DNA from: Nocardia sp. | GTDB lineage: Bacteria; Actinomycetota; Actinomycetes; Mycobacteriales; Mycobacteriaceae | DNA length: 64,000 bases | Direction: 5' to 3' | Assembly: GCF_025465275.1 (NCBI RefSeq) | Contig: NZ_JAODNK010000080.1 | Span: 62,001 to 126,000 of the forward strand | Part shown: positions 1-8,164 of the stretch, piece after piece | Layout: each line of letters starts with the position of its first letter | Numbering within the stretch: position 1 is the stretch's first letter | Program-made: the position numbers and the translations under genes | The notes under the pieces: generated by a model | Databases searched by the model: none | The model's input: only the letters and a program-made list of their open reading frames with translations | Told to the model about the DNA's origin: nothing

Positions 1-318
1 CTGGCCTGGGAGGTGAACACGCTCGAGGAGTTGCAGCGCATGCGTGATGCGCTGACCACGGCGGGTGTGCTGCGCGGGGCCTCCGATCACGGTTCCACCA
101 AGGCGCTCTACGCCGCCGATCCGGACGGCATCGAATTCGAGGTCTGCTGGCTGGTGCCGGATTCCGCCGTCGAGGCGGAGCTGACGAATATGGCCGCGCC
201 CACCACCCCGCTGGACCTACCCGGCTTGATCGCGAAGTACGGCGCGGATACCCCCGGCGGTCCGCGTACCGATCACGAGGTCTGGCGCCGGCTCTTCGCC
301 GACCGCACCGCCGACTGA
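1..318 (+). CDS. VOC (glyoxalase/dioxygenase fold) family protein, C-terminal part
   Basis: The reading frame is open from the left edge, so the gene starts outside the window; an internal GTG at 13 is unlikely to be the true start because the residues before it (LAWE) fit the same beta strand. The visible 105 residues include the typical VOC segment LYAADPDGIEFEV, in which the acidic residue of the last strand usually binds the metal. The protein is probably a small metal-dependent lyase or dioxygenase-like enzyme; the substrate cannot be told. It converges on the membrane-protein gene that ends at 329. Fold assignment is fairly sure, function is not. Confidence 0.7.
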   Translation: MAWEVNTLEELQRMRDALTTAGVLRGASDHGSTKALYAADPDGIEFEVCWLVPDSAVEAELTNMAAPTTPLDLPGLIAKYGADTPGGPRTDHEVWRRLFADRTAD

Positions 319-328
319 GTCGAGCGGG

Positions 329-1123
329 TCAGAGGTCGCGGGTGGTGAGGATCCACCACGCGGCCGCGACCGCGCCCGCCGTCCAAAGGATCAGTACCGC
401 AATGGCTGCCGGGGTGGGGGCGATGAAGTCGCTCTTGGCGTAGCTGCCGTCGGTCATGGTGCCCACGGTGGCCGAGAGCGGCAGCAGCGTCGCGAATCCG
501 GCGAAGCCCACCGCACGGGCGGTCAGCCACACCAGCGGCTCGATAATGACTACGCCGAGCATGGCGACCATGGCCTGCACCGGCGACCGGAGGATGAATC
601 CGAGCGCCGCGCCGATCACGGACCAGCACACGGCGGCCAGTGCCGCGCCGCCCAGAACGGCGAACAACTCGCCGCCGAGCTGCACCCGATCCCGCCCGAA
701 CAGCGCCAGGGCGGCCCCACCGAGAATCTCCATCACCAGCACGACGGCCAGCGAAAATCCGCCTGCCACCGCGAGTTTCGAGCCGAGCAGCAGATTCCGG
801 TCCGGCGTGAACTGCGCGTTCACCGCCAGCGTTCCGTACCGATACTCCGAACCCGACGACACCGCCCCGAACGCCGCGGCCAGCACCACGGCGAGCAGCA
901 ATGCCCCCGCCGCCGCGACCGCCGCCCACCCCACCGCTCCGATGAACGTGTGTTTATGGCTGGCGTCCGCCTCCTGGAAAACCATCCCCAGCACCGCGAA
1001 CGCCACCAACCCGACCCCGGCCGCCACCGCGGCCAGCCTCCGGTTCATCCGCAGCGAGGTCACCTTGCGCACCTCCGAATTCGCCGCCCGCAGCACGGAA
1101 TCCGGCACAGCGGTCAGAATCAT
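329..1123 (-). CDS. ABC-2 type transporter permease-like membrane protein
   Basis: 264 residues with about six hydrophobic segments. The N-terminus (SEVRKVTSLRMNRRL) resembles the cytoplasmic start of ABC-2 permeases, which often begin with a short region before the first membrane helix. The ATG at 1123 is preceded by AAGGA at good spacing. It lies downstream of, and in the same direction as, an ABC ATPase (1428-2372), separated by 304 bases, so the two probably form an exporter. Substrate unknown. The pairing is inferred from order; the membrane topology is read directly. Confidence 0.7.
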   Translation of the reverse strand: MILTAVPDSVLRAANSEVRKVTSLRMNRRLAAVAAGVGLVAFAVLGMVFQEADASHKHTFIGAVGWAAVAAAGALLLAVVLAAAFGAVSSGSEYRYGTLAVNAQFTPDRNLLLGSKLAVAGGFSLAVVLVMEILGGAALALFGRDRVQLGGELFAVLGGAALAAVCWSVIGAALGFILRSPVQAMVAMLGVVIIEPLVWLTARAVGFAGFATLLPLSATVGTMTDGSYAKSDFIAPTPAAIAVLILWTAGAVAAAWWILTTRDL

Positions 1124-1427
1124 CGAAGGTCCTTTCGTCGCAAACCATCAGCCGCCGTGGGAATCGTGCCGCCGAGGGCCGCAACCGCGATCGGAGTGGC
1201 ATATGAGATTCGACCCGTATCAGCCGGACTCGGCCGCGCGCCACTGGTCGCGGCCGGACCCCGATCGGCCCGAACTATCCACAACCCGCCGGAAGCCCGG
1301 AGCGGCAGTGCTCCGCGGGTCCGGGAGTGTCGCAATGTATTCCGTTGACCGGGGACATGCGGTGTCGACCCGGCCCGGACGGTAGCCGTTCCGCCGCTGA
1401 GTGGCTCGGGGTTGCGCCGGAGTGCGC
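1124..1427. other. Non-coding spacer between ABC ATPase and permease genes
   Basis: 304 bases without a convincing gene. Open frames here on both strands are Pro/Arg-rich and resemble GC-rich shadow translation. The spacer may hold a separate promoter for the permease; I see no clear motif. Confidence 0.5.
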
Positions 1428-2372
1428 TCAACGCGGCATCCCGTACATCGCCGGGGCAGGGTAGGAGGTGGGGGTGGGGCGGGTGAGGGCGGCCAGGACC
1501 TGGTCGGGGTGAATGTGTTCGGGGGTGATTTCGGTGAGTTGGACCCGGGCAGCGGCGGCGGCCGATTCGAGCTGTGCCAGTGAGGCTTCGGCGACGGCGA
1601 GACGGCCGTCGGGGCGCATGACGGCGTCGGTGAAGCCCTGGGCGGCCAGGGTGGTGGCCAGCGCGATCGGGCTGGAGGCCTTGACCAGCAGGCGATCCGG
1701 GTGGCTGCGGCGCAGCCGGGCCGGGCTGCCCTGATAGGTGACCTTGCCGGCATCGAGGACGATCAGCTCGTCCGCGATGGGCAGGGCGGCGCTCAGCGTG
1801 CGGGAGGTCAGCAGGACGGTGCCGCCGCGGTGAGCGTGCGCGTTCAGATATTCGGTGAGCCAGGCGCTTTCACCGGGGTCGAGGCCCTCGACGGGGTCGT
1901 CGAGGATCAGCAGCGGCGGGTTGCCGAGCAGGGCGATGGCCAGCGCCGAACGGGTCTGCGCGCCGACCGGCAGACCGCCGATGCGCTCGTCTGCCACCGC
2001 ATCGAGCCGGGTCAGCGTGAGCAATTCGTCCACGCGGGCCCCGGAAGCGCCTGCGGCAGCGGCGAACACGCGCAATTGCCCGCGCACGGTCCGCGCCGGA
2101 TGCAGACCGCGCGGTGACAGCACCGCGCCCACCGACTGTCGTCCCTGCCGGGCGCCGGACCCCGGTCCACCGACGCGAGCGGTGCCGGACGTGGGTGTCA
2201 GCTGGCCCAGCAGCATGAGCAGCACGGTGGTCTTGCCCGCACCGCGCGGGCCGACCAGCGCGGCCACCTTGCCCGCGGGCACCACGAAGCTCGCGTCGTC
2301 AACCGCGGTGACGGTGTCGAAGGTCTTGCTCAGCCCGGCGGCGGCGAAGGCGAGCGGGCGGGCCTGGGTCAC
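1428..2372 (-). CDS. ABC transporter ATP-binding protein with degenerate signature
   Basis: 314 residues from a GTG at 2372, which overlaps the stop of the upstream EcsC-type gene by four bases (GTGA). Walker A reads GPRGAGKTT. The Walker B segment reads LLILDDPVEGLDP, so the usual catalytic Glu after the Asp is Asp. The signature region reads GGLPVGAQTR instead of an LSGGQ-like motif. About 100 residues follow the nucleotide-binding core, as in ABC-2 exporter ATPases. It likely powers the permease encoded at 329-1123. The altered motifs suggest slow or regulatory ATP hydrolysis, which is an inference. Confidence 0.85.
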   Translation of the reverse strand: MTQARPLAFAAAGLSKTFDTVTAVDDASFVVPAGKVAALVGPRGAGKTTVLLMLLGQLTPTSGTARVGGPGSGARQGRQSVGAVLSPRGLHPARTVRGQLRVFAAAAGASGARVDELLTLTRLDAVADERIGGLPVGAQTRSALAIALLGNPPLLILDDPVEGLDPGESAWLTEYLNAHAHRGGTVLLTSRTLSAALPIADELIVLDAGKVTYQGSPARLRRSHPDRLLVKASSPIALATTLAAQGFTDAVMRPDGRLAVAEASLAQLESAAAAARVQLTEITPEHIHPDQVLAALTRPTPTSYPAPAMYGMPR

Positions 2373-3094
2373 TGCTTCGGAATCCGGGGTGCGGCTTCCA
2401 CGGCGGGCAGCGGGTCGGCATCGATCACCAGCGGTCGCGGCCAGGTCTGCGGCGGTGCGCCGAATGCCTTGCGGGCGTTGTCGATCAGGCGGTGCCCCAG
2501 CGCCCGGTTGCCGAATCCGCCGATGGCCGCGCCGATGCCGGCCGGAATGATCTTGCCGACCATGAGCGCGCTGCGCTTGGCGAGGAATCGTGTCAGGAAT
2601 CGCTTGAGCAGCGTGTCGTTCAGCGCGCCGATGCCGGGGATCTTGCCGGTGGCCAGCAGTCCGCCCCAATTCTTGGCGGAGCCGGCGACACTCTTCTGCA
2701 CGATCTCCATGCCGGTCTCGCCGAGTACCACCGCCAGCACCAGGGCCCGGCGGCGTTCCCGGTCCTCGGGGGCGACGCCGTGCACGGCCGCGACGGCGAG
2801 CGTGTACACCGCCGACGCCTCCAGGAAGAACGCGGTCTCGGCGCTCATGGCCGCAAGCGAGGCGGCGGTGCCGACCCCCGGAATCGCGGCGGTCGCGCCG
2901 ACCGCGGTGCCGCTGCTGGTCACGGTGTTCAGGTAGAGCTTCTCGATGCGCGTCACGATCTCGGCAGGGGATTCCCCGGGATGGGTGTCCCGCAGCCGCT
3001 GTACGTACTTCGTGACAGCGGGCCCCTGCACCTGCGCCCCATTGTCGAGGAGCGAGACGACCGCCTTCTCGAACCCGGCCTTGAACATCGACAC
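2369..3094 (-). CDS. EcsC family protein
   Basis: 241 residues, ATG start. The middle carries hydrophobic, Gly/Ala-rich segments such as TAAIPGVGTAASLAAM and a second amphipathic region (IIPAGIGAAIGGFGNRALG), which match the EcsC family as I remember it. EcsC is named for the third gene of the Bacillus ecs operon, whose first two genes encode an ABC ATPase and permease. Here too the gene overlaps an ABC ATPase by four bases and a permease follows, supporting a functional link with export. The molecular role of EcsC is not established. Confidence 0.75.
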   Translation of the reverse strand: MSMFKAGFEKAVVSLLDNGAQVQGPAVTKYVQRLRDTHPGESPAEIVTRIEKLYLNTVTSSGTAVGATAAIPGVGTAASLAAMSAETAFFLEASAVYTLAVAAVHGVAPEDRERRRALVLAVVLGETGMEIVQKSVAGSAKNWGGLLATGKIPGIGALNDTLLKRFLTRFLAKRSALMVGKIIPAGIGAAIGGFGNRALGHRLIDNARKAFGAPPQTWPRPLVIDADPLPAVEAAPRIPKQ

Positions 3095-3349
3095 ACCCCT
3101 TAACTTCGCGCGGTCCTCCGACCGAAACTCTATTGCACCGCTTCAACGATCGGCGAGACGTGCCGGTTCCAGATCACAACCCCGGCCGCTTGCGCTGTGG
3201 GCCTCCTCTCGTGACAACCGATTCGGCGAGTGTTGGGCAACTCCCGGGGAACACCCAGAACGTGCTCGGCATCCTCCCGCCGGTCCGGAGCGAAACTGTC
3301 GGGGCTCCCAACGGCCGACAAGAGGCGCGGAGAGGCGGGGGAGCTTACC

Positions 3350-4198
3350 GTGGACGTTGTGGCAGGTGTGTCCGAAGGCGCGAGCGGGATACCGGATCCG
3401 CAGCTGCGCCCCTATGTCCTCAGTTACGAGGGCTACCGGTTGCTCGGCTTCGCGCCGGGAACGCATGTGGGCATGCCCGGTTCCGGGGTGACGGTGATCA
3501 TCACCATCGACGAGCCCATCGAGGTGCCGGTTTCCTCGCATCCGGAGCAGGCGGGCGGCAGCTGGGAAATGCTGGCCAGCGGGCTGAGCACTCGCCCGTG
3601 CGTGATCGCGCACAACGGTTACCAGTACGGGGTGCAACTGGCGTTGACGCCGCAGGGCTGCCGGGCGTTGTTCGGCGCTCCGGCCGCGGCGCTGGGTTCC
3701 TGGATCGTCGATCTGGGGGAGGTACTGGGTGCGCGTGCCGGGGAGCTGCGCGAACGACTCGGGACCGCCCCGGGCTGGCCCGAGCGTTTCGCCATTCTGG
3801 ATGAAATTCTGCTGCGACGGGTGCTGCCGGTGTCCTGGGATCCGGAGCTCACGCACGCCTGGGATCTGCTCTCCGGCCCCGAAACCATGGTGCGGGTGGC
3901 CGCGGTTGCCAACGAAATAGGTTGGAGCCGAAGGCATCTCGTTAATCGCTTCACCGCCGAACTCGGGGTGAGCCCGAAGGATGTCGCGCGCATCGCGCGC
4001 TTCGAACGTTCCCACGCGATGATGCGCCGCCCCGAACCGCCGTCGCTGGCCGAGACCGCGACGCTCTGCGGGTACTACGACCAGGCGCATATGGCCCGCG
4101 AATGGCGTGAACTGGCCGGTCTGCCGCCGTCGGTCTGGCGGGAACGCGAGGAGTTCCCATTCGTCCAAGACCAACAACCCACCGGAGTAGGAGGCTGA
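3350..4198 (+). CDS. AraC-family transcriptional regulator
   Basis: 282 residues from the GTG at 3350, chosen because GGCGGGGGAG lies just upstream; the frame stays open to 3230 but those residues look non-coding. The C-terminal third is an AraC HTH: the first helix-turn-helix covers VRVAAVANEIGWSRRHLVNR, followed by FTAELGVSPKDVARIARF and the conserved second HTH around ETATLCGYYDQAHMARE. The N-terminal half is a ligand or dimerisation domain of unknown specificity. Four bases separate it from the glyoxalase gene at 4203, so the two are probably co-transcribed. Confidence 0.88.
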   Translation: MDVVAGVSEGASGIPDPQLRPYVLSYEGYRLLGFAPGTHVGMPGSGVTVIITIDEPIEVPVSSHPEQAGGSWEMLASGLSTRPCVIAHNGYQYGVQLALTPQGCRALFGAPAAALGSWIVDLGEVLGARAGELRERLGTAPGWPERFAILDEILLRRVLPVSWDPELTHAWDLLSGPETMVRVAAVANEIGWSRRHLVNRFTAELGVSPKDVARIARFERSHAMMRRPEPPSLAETATLCGYYDQAHMAREWRELAGLPPSVWREREEFPFVQDQQPTGVGG

Positions 4199-4202
4199 CC
4201 TC

Positions 4203-4622
4203 ATGACAGATACGAGATCCTCAGTAAAGACCGCCACGGTCGTGTGGCCCACCCTGGTCTACCGCGACGCCCGTGCCGCCATCCGCTTCCTGGAGCAGGC
4301 CTTCGGCTTCGAAACCACCGCCAGCTACGGCGTGGGCGACGTCGTCGATCACGCCGAGCTCGCCTGGCCCGGTGGCGGCGCCGTCATGCTCGGCTCCGTC
4401 CGCGAGGGCGTGGCCCAGTCCTGCCAGTCTCCGGGCGCGGGCTCCATCTACATCGCCCTCGACGATCCCGACAGCCTCTACGCCCGAGCCAAGGCGGCAG
4501 GCGCCGAGATCACCAGGGAACTCACCGACGAAACCGATTACGAATCCCGAGGTTTCACTTGCCGCGACCTCGAGGGCGTCTACTGGAGCTTCGGCACCTA
4601 CCGCGGCGCCCAATCCCACTGA
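4203..4622 (+). CDS. VOC family glyoxalase/bleomycin-resistance-like protein
   Basis: 139 residues. The ATG is preceded by GTAGGAGG at ideal spacing. One full VOC module is seen: YRDARAAIRFLEQAFGFE at the start and YESRGFTCRDLEGVYWSFG at the end, where the terminal Glu/Trp region is characteristic of PhnB/YraH-type members. Such proteins bind small molecules or catalyse isomerisation. The partner gene is the AraC regulator just upstream, so expression may answer to a ligand of that regulator. Substrate unknown. Confidence 0.85.
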   Translation: MTDTRSSVKTATVVWPTLVYRDARAAIRFLEQAFGFETTASYGVGDVVDHAELAWPGGGAVMLGSVREGVAQSCQSPGAGSIYIALDDPDSLYARAKAAGAEITRELTDETDYESRGFTCRDLEGVYWSFGTYRGAQSH

Positions 4623-4659
4623 ACTGCCTTGCGCCGGAACCTGTTGGGGCGTTGCGGGT

Positions 4660-4692
4660 GTGGATCCCGGCCAAAAGTATGCCGGGATGACG
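4660..4692. repeat. Family 2 intergenic palindromic repeat (single copy)
   Basis: A 33-base element, GTGGATCCCGGCCAAAAGTA followed by TGCCGGGATGACG, whose CATCCCGGC/GCCGGGATG-type arms can pair. It lies between two convergent genes. Related copies are at 8043, 11086, 23239 and 39135. Confidence 0.8.
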
Positions 4693-4717
4693 GGGCAGCC
4701 CGCCACCGGCGTTCGGG

Positions 4718-5743
4718 TCAGCTGGGGGCGTGACCCGTGGGGACGCGCTCGGTGAGCAGCGGCGGCGGGGGAGGGGTGCCGTCGCCGAAGGGCTTGCCGC
4801 CCAAGGCTTCCCGGCCGTGCGGGGTCAGCCAGTTGGCCAGGTCGGGGCCCCTGGGGACGATCCGCGTGGGGTTTATGTCCGCATGGACGATGTAGTAGTG
4901 CTGCTTGATCTGCGTGAAGTCGATCGTGTCGCCGAACCCCGGTGTCTGGTAGAGGTCGCGGGCGTAGGACCACAGCACCGGGTTTTCGGTGAGCTTCTCC
5001 CGATTGCATTTGAAGTGCCCGTGGTAGACGGGATCGAAGCGGGCCAGCGTGGTGAACAGCCGCACATCCGCTTCGGTAATGGTGTCGCCCAACAGGTATC
5101 GCTGCGTCGAGAGTCGTTCGGTGAGCCAGTCGAGAGCGGTGAAGAGCCGGTCGTAGGCGGCGTCGTAGGCGTCCTGGTCACCGGCGAATCCGCAGCGGTA
5201 GACGCCATTGTTGACCTCGGTGTAGACCCGCCGATTGACGAGGTCGATCTCTTCGCGCAGATCCTCGGGATAGAGCCGAGGTGCGCCGGGCCGGTGGAAT
5301 TCGGCCCACTCGGTGGAGAAGTCCAGGGTCATCTGCGCGTAGTCGTTGGTGGCGACCTGCCCGGTCGAAACATCCACGACGGCGGGCACCGTGATGCCGC
5401 GCGGATAATCCGGATACCGGGCCAGGTACGCATCGCGCAGGAAATGAATCCCCAGCACCGGATCCACCTCGCCGGGATCCAGATCGAAGGTCCAGCTGCG
5501 CTTGTCGTGCGTGGGCCCGCACAGTCCCAGGGACAGCGCCGATTCCAGGCCCAGCAGCCGGCGCACGATGATGGTGCGATTGGCCCAGGGGCAGGCGCGC
5601 GCCGCGATCAACCGATACCGGCCGGATTCGACCGGATATCCGTCGCGCCCGTCGGCCGTGATGCGGCTGGTGATGTAGTTCGTGTCCCGTTTGAACTCGC
5701 CGGGTTCGACGTAGCTGCCGTTCTCCGATTTCGACGTGGTCAC
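4718..5743 (-). CDS. Glutathionyl-hydroquinone reductase-like (Xi class) glutathione S-transferase
   Basis: 341 residues from the GTG at 5743. The motif ACPWANR places the catalytic Cys at about residue 51; a CPWA motif is diagnostic of Xi-class transferases such as E. coli YqjG and yeast Ecm4, which reductively release thiols from thiol-conjugated hydroquinones. The downstream alpha-helical domain is complete (about residues 170-310, with NNGVYRCGFA and DVRLFTTLARFDPVYHGHFK). Length fits the family. An actinomycete of this type is expected to use mycothiol rather than glutathione, so the true thiol partner is uncertain. Confidence 0.87.
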   Translation of the reverse strand: MTTSKSENGSYVEPGEFKRDTNYITSRITADGRDGYPVESGRYRLIAARACPWANRTIIVRRLLGLESALSLGLCGPTHDKRSWTFDLDPGEVDPVLGIHFLRDAYLARYPDYPRGITVPAVVDVSTGQVATNDYAQMTLDFSTEWAEFHRPGAPRLYPEDLREEIDLVNRRVYTEVNNGVYRCGFAGDQDAYDAAYDRLFTALDWLTERLSTQRYLLGDTITEADVRLFTTLARFDPVYHGHFKCNREKLTENPVLWSYARDLYQTPGFGDTIDFTQIKQHYYIVHADINPTRIVPRGPDLANWLTPHGREALGGKPFGDGTPPPPPLLTERVPTGHAPS

Positions 5744-5847
5744 CGGCCCAGTCTCGCAGATCCGGTGCCGTACTGCGGTGGTCGGCGGCGCGCGTCGGTG
5801 GCAAGCCCGCTCTGTTCCGGTGAAGTGACTGCGCATACATTCAGTTG

Positions 5848-6642
5848 ATGACCGACACGAAGCCCACCCGCCTGGAACGCATCGTCACCGAGGGGGGTGC
5901 GCAGGCCGCGATCCTCACCATCGCCCACCCGCCGCTGAACCTCTTCGACAAGGCGTTGTTCGAGGCGATCGCCGCCGATATCGAGGAGCTGGCCGCCGAG
6001 CCGCCGCGTGCGGTGCTGCTGCGCGCCGAGGGCAAGCTGGTGTCCGGCGGTGTGGATGTGCACGTCTTCGACGGGCTGTCGATGGCGGAGGGTGCGCACC
6101 TGTGGCAGACGCTGTTCGCGCGCATCATCCATCCGCTGGAGTCGCTGCCCTGCCCGGTCATCTTCGCCGCGCACGGCCTGACCCTCACCGCGGCCTTCGA
6201 GATCGCGCTGGCCTGCGACATCATTCTGGCCGCGCCCCGGGCGAAGTTCGGTCTGGTGGAGACGGTGGTCGGCCTGACCCCGTCCATGGGCGGCCCGCAG
6301 CGGCTGGCCGAGCGGGCCGGTTCCGGTCGCGCCCGGGAATTCGTCATGACCGGTGATCTGTACGACGCGGCGACCATGGCCGACTGGGGTGTGGTGAATG
6401 CCGTGCACGAGGACGTCGACACGGCCGCGCGCGCACTGCTGGCGCGACTCGCCGACGGACCGACCCGTGCGCATGCCGCGACCAAGGAGATCATCGGTGC
6501 GTGGCGTTCCGGTGGTGTGGCGCATGCGGATTCGGTGACGCCGCAGGTATCGGGCCAGCTCTTCGCCACCGAGGACCTGCAGAACGCGGTGCAGAGCTTC
6601 CTCGAGGTCGGCCCCGGAAAGGCCACCTACACCGGTCGCTGA
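5848..6642 (+). CDS. Enoyl-CoA hydratase/isomerase family protein
   Basis: 264 residues from the ATG at 5848. The crotonase fold is clear: an oxyanion-hole segment around GKLVSGGVDVHVF, then AHGLTLTAAFEIALACDIIL and AKFGLVETVVGLTPSMGG. In the last motif one catalytic Glu is retained at LVET, whereas the position usually holding the first catalytic Glu (AGAD/GGGCE-like) reads TLTAAFE. It could be a hydratase, an isomerase or another crotonase. It is divergent from the transferase gene at 5743 and has no obvious pathway partner here. Confidence 0.85.
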   Translation: MTDTKPTRLERIVTEGGAQAAILTIAHPPLNLFDKALFEAIAADIEELAAEPPRAVLLRAEGKLVSGGVDVHVFDGLSMAEGAHLWQTLFARIIHPLESLPCPVIFAAHGLTLTAAFEIALACDIILAAPRAKFGLVETVVGLTPSMGGPQRLAERAGSGRAREFVMTGDLYDAATMADWGVVNAVHEDVDTAARALLARLADGPTRAHAATKEIIGAWRSGGVAHADSVTPQVSGQLFATEDLQNAVQSFLEVGPGKATYTGR

Positions 6643-6719
6643 ACCGTCTTCCGTACCGCCTGGGTCGTTTCCGTGCCGTGACGGCTCGACTACGTTTGCC
6701 GACAATCCGCCCAAACATG

Positions 6720-6731
6720 TGATGTGCATCA
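6720..6731. promoter_or_regulatory. Small palindrome upstream of the AMP-binding gene
   Basis: TGATGTGCATCA consists of perfect TGATG/CATCA arms, 45 bases before the start at 6776 and next to an AT-rich CATATAGT that could be a -10 region. A regulator site is possible but unproven. Confidence 0.3.
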
Positions 6732-6775
6732 TATAGTCACTGGTGCCTGCAGGCTCGAGGCGCTCGGAGGGACGG

Positions 6776-8014
6776 ATGTCGCAGTTACTGGTCGAATACC
6801 CGCACTCGCGAAATGCCTGGTGCGCCAACCCTCTTGCGCGCGGCGCCGATGGCGTGCTGCGGTACGGGAACCTGACTCCGGCGCTCACCGAGCTGCTGGA
6901 TATCCAGGTGCACACGTTCGCCTCCAGGGAGGCGGTGGTCGAGATCGGCGGCCCCCGCCTCACCTATCGCGAACTCTGGTACTCCGCCTCCCGGATAGCA
7001 GGAGGATTGCAGGAGCACGGAATCGGTTACGGAGACCGGGTCGCAGTACGAATGCCGGTGGGCGTGCGCTGGGTGCAGGCCTTCCTGGGCGCACTGCTGT
7101 CCGGCGCGGTGCCGGTCCTGGTGCACGACCGGCTGCCGGATGCGGTGGCGGAGCGCGTGATTCGCGATGCCGCCGCCGATTACATCCTGGACGGCGGCGG
7201 TAGCGCGGCCGGTTATCTGGATGCGCTGCCCGATGGCGCGGCGTTCATCGACGATGGTGCGTCACTGGGTGAACTGGCCCTGCTCTGCTACACCAGCCCG
7301 GGCGCCGAGACCGGCCCGCGCGGTGTGGAGCTGACCAACGAAAACCTGCTCTCCGCAATCCGATCCGTGGTTGGCGCGCTGGATCTGCCGACCGAGGGCC
7401 TGCGCAATCTGGTGCTGCTGCCGCTGGCGCACGCCAGCGGTGTGGTGGATCAGCTGCTGCCGACCTTCGCGGTAGGGGGCACCGTGGTCCTGGTCCCGGA
7501 CCGGGCGGCCGTTGCGGAAACCCTTGTCGCGGAACGCATAGACATGGTTTCTGCCACTCCCAGAATTTTTGCGGGCCTGCTGCCGGAACTTGCGGGTCTG
7601 CGCCTGGATCACGTCCGTCAGGTCTGCAGCGCCGGGCATCGCGCCGAACTCGCCGCCGCCGATCCGGCCGCCTCGGATTCGGTCGCCGCCACCCTCCGCG
7701 AAATCTTCCCCGAGGCCCGCCAGTGGTCGGTCTGGGGCGCCACCGAAACCAGCGGCATCGGCCTGGCCCGAGACGACGGCGCCGCCGCCCGCGACGTCCT
7801 CGGATTCGCCTTCGGCGGAACCGAACTCGCCCTCTGGGGACCCCGCGCCGACACCGGCCGCGGCGAATTGCTCTGCCGCGGCCCGAATGTCGCCCCCCGC
7901 TACTGGAACGACCCGCAAACCACCGAATCCCGCTTCACCGGCCCCTGGTTCCACACCGGCAACCACGTCAGCATCGACCCCGACGGCCTGGTCCGCCGCG
8001 CCCCCGCCGACTAG
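6776..8014 (+). CDS. Short AMP-binding (acyl-adenylate-forming) enzyme-like protein
   Basis: 412 residues from the ATG at 6776 (CGGAGGG upstream). The N-terminal domain of the ANL superfamily is recognisable: LTYRELWYSASRIAGGL, then WSVWGATETSG as the A5 motif. The phosphate loop reads YTSPGAETGPRGVEL, a degenerate form of YTSGTTGxPKGV. The protein ends at FHTGNHVSIDPDGLVRRAP, where a ribose-binding TGD would continue into the C-terminal domain: the Asp is Asn, and the domain with the catalytic A10 Lys is missing. It may be a pseudo-enzyme, work with a separate C-domain, or only adenylate. Family sure, activity doubtful. Confidence 0.8.
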   Translation: MSQLLVEYPHSRNAWCANPLARGADGVLRYGNLTPALTELLDIQVHTFASREAVVEIGGPRLTYRELWYSASRIAGGLQEHGIGYGDRVAVRMPVGVRWVQAFLGALLSGAVPVLVHDRLPDAVAERVIRDAAADYILDGGGSAAGYLDALPDGAAFIDDGASLGELALLCYTSPGAETGPRGVELTNENLLSAIRSVVGALDLPTEGLRNLVLLPLAHASGVVDQLLPTFAVGGTVVLVPDRAAVAETLVAERIDMVSATPRIFAGLLPELAGLRLDHVRQVCSAGHRAELAAADPAASDSVAATLREIFPEARQWSVWGATETSGIGLARDDGAAARDVLGFAFGGTELALWGPRADTGRGELLCRGPNVAPRYWNDPQTTESRFTGPWFHTGNHVSIDPDGLVRRAPAD

Positions 8015-8042
8015 CGGCCCGCCCGGAATTTCGGCAGGCCTT

Positions 8043-8134
8043 CGTCATCCCGGCGCGCGCTTTCGGCCGGGATCCACGCTGGCTGCGCATGCACCGTGGG
8101 TGTGGATCCCGGCCAAAAGCATGCCGGGAAGACG
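8043..8134. repeat. Family 2 repeat, inverted pair
   Basis: A left unit starting CGTCATCCCGGCGCG and a right unit ending CATGCCGGGAAGACG face each other, separated by about 25 bases. They sit between two convergent genes and could form a long cruciform or a transcript hairpin. Confidence 0.8.
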
Positions 8135-8164
8135 GGTGGCGCCGAAACGCCTTGGGTCAATGGC

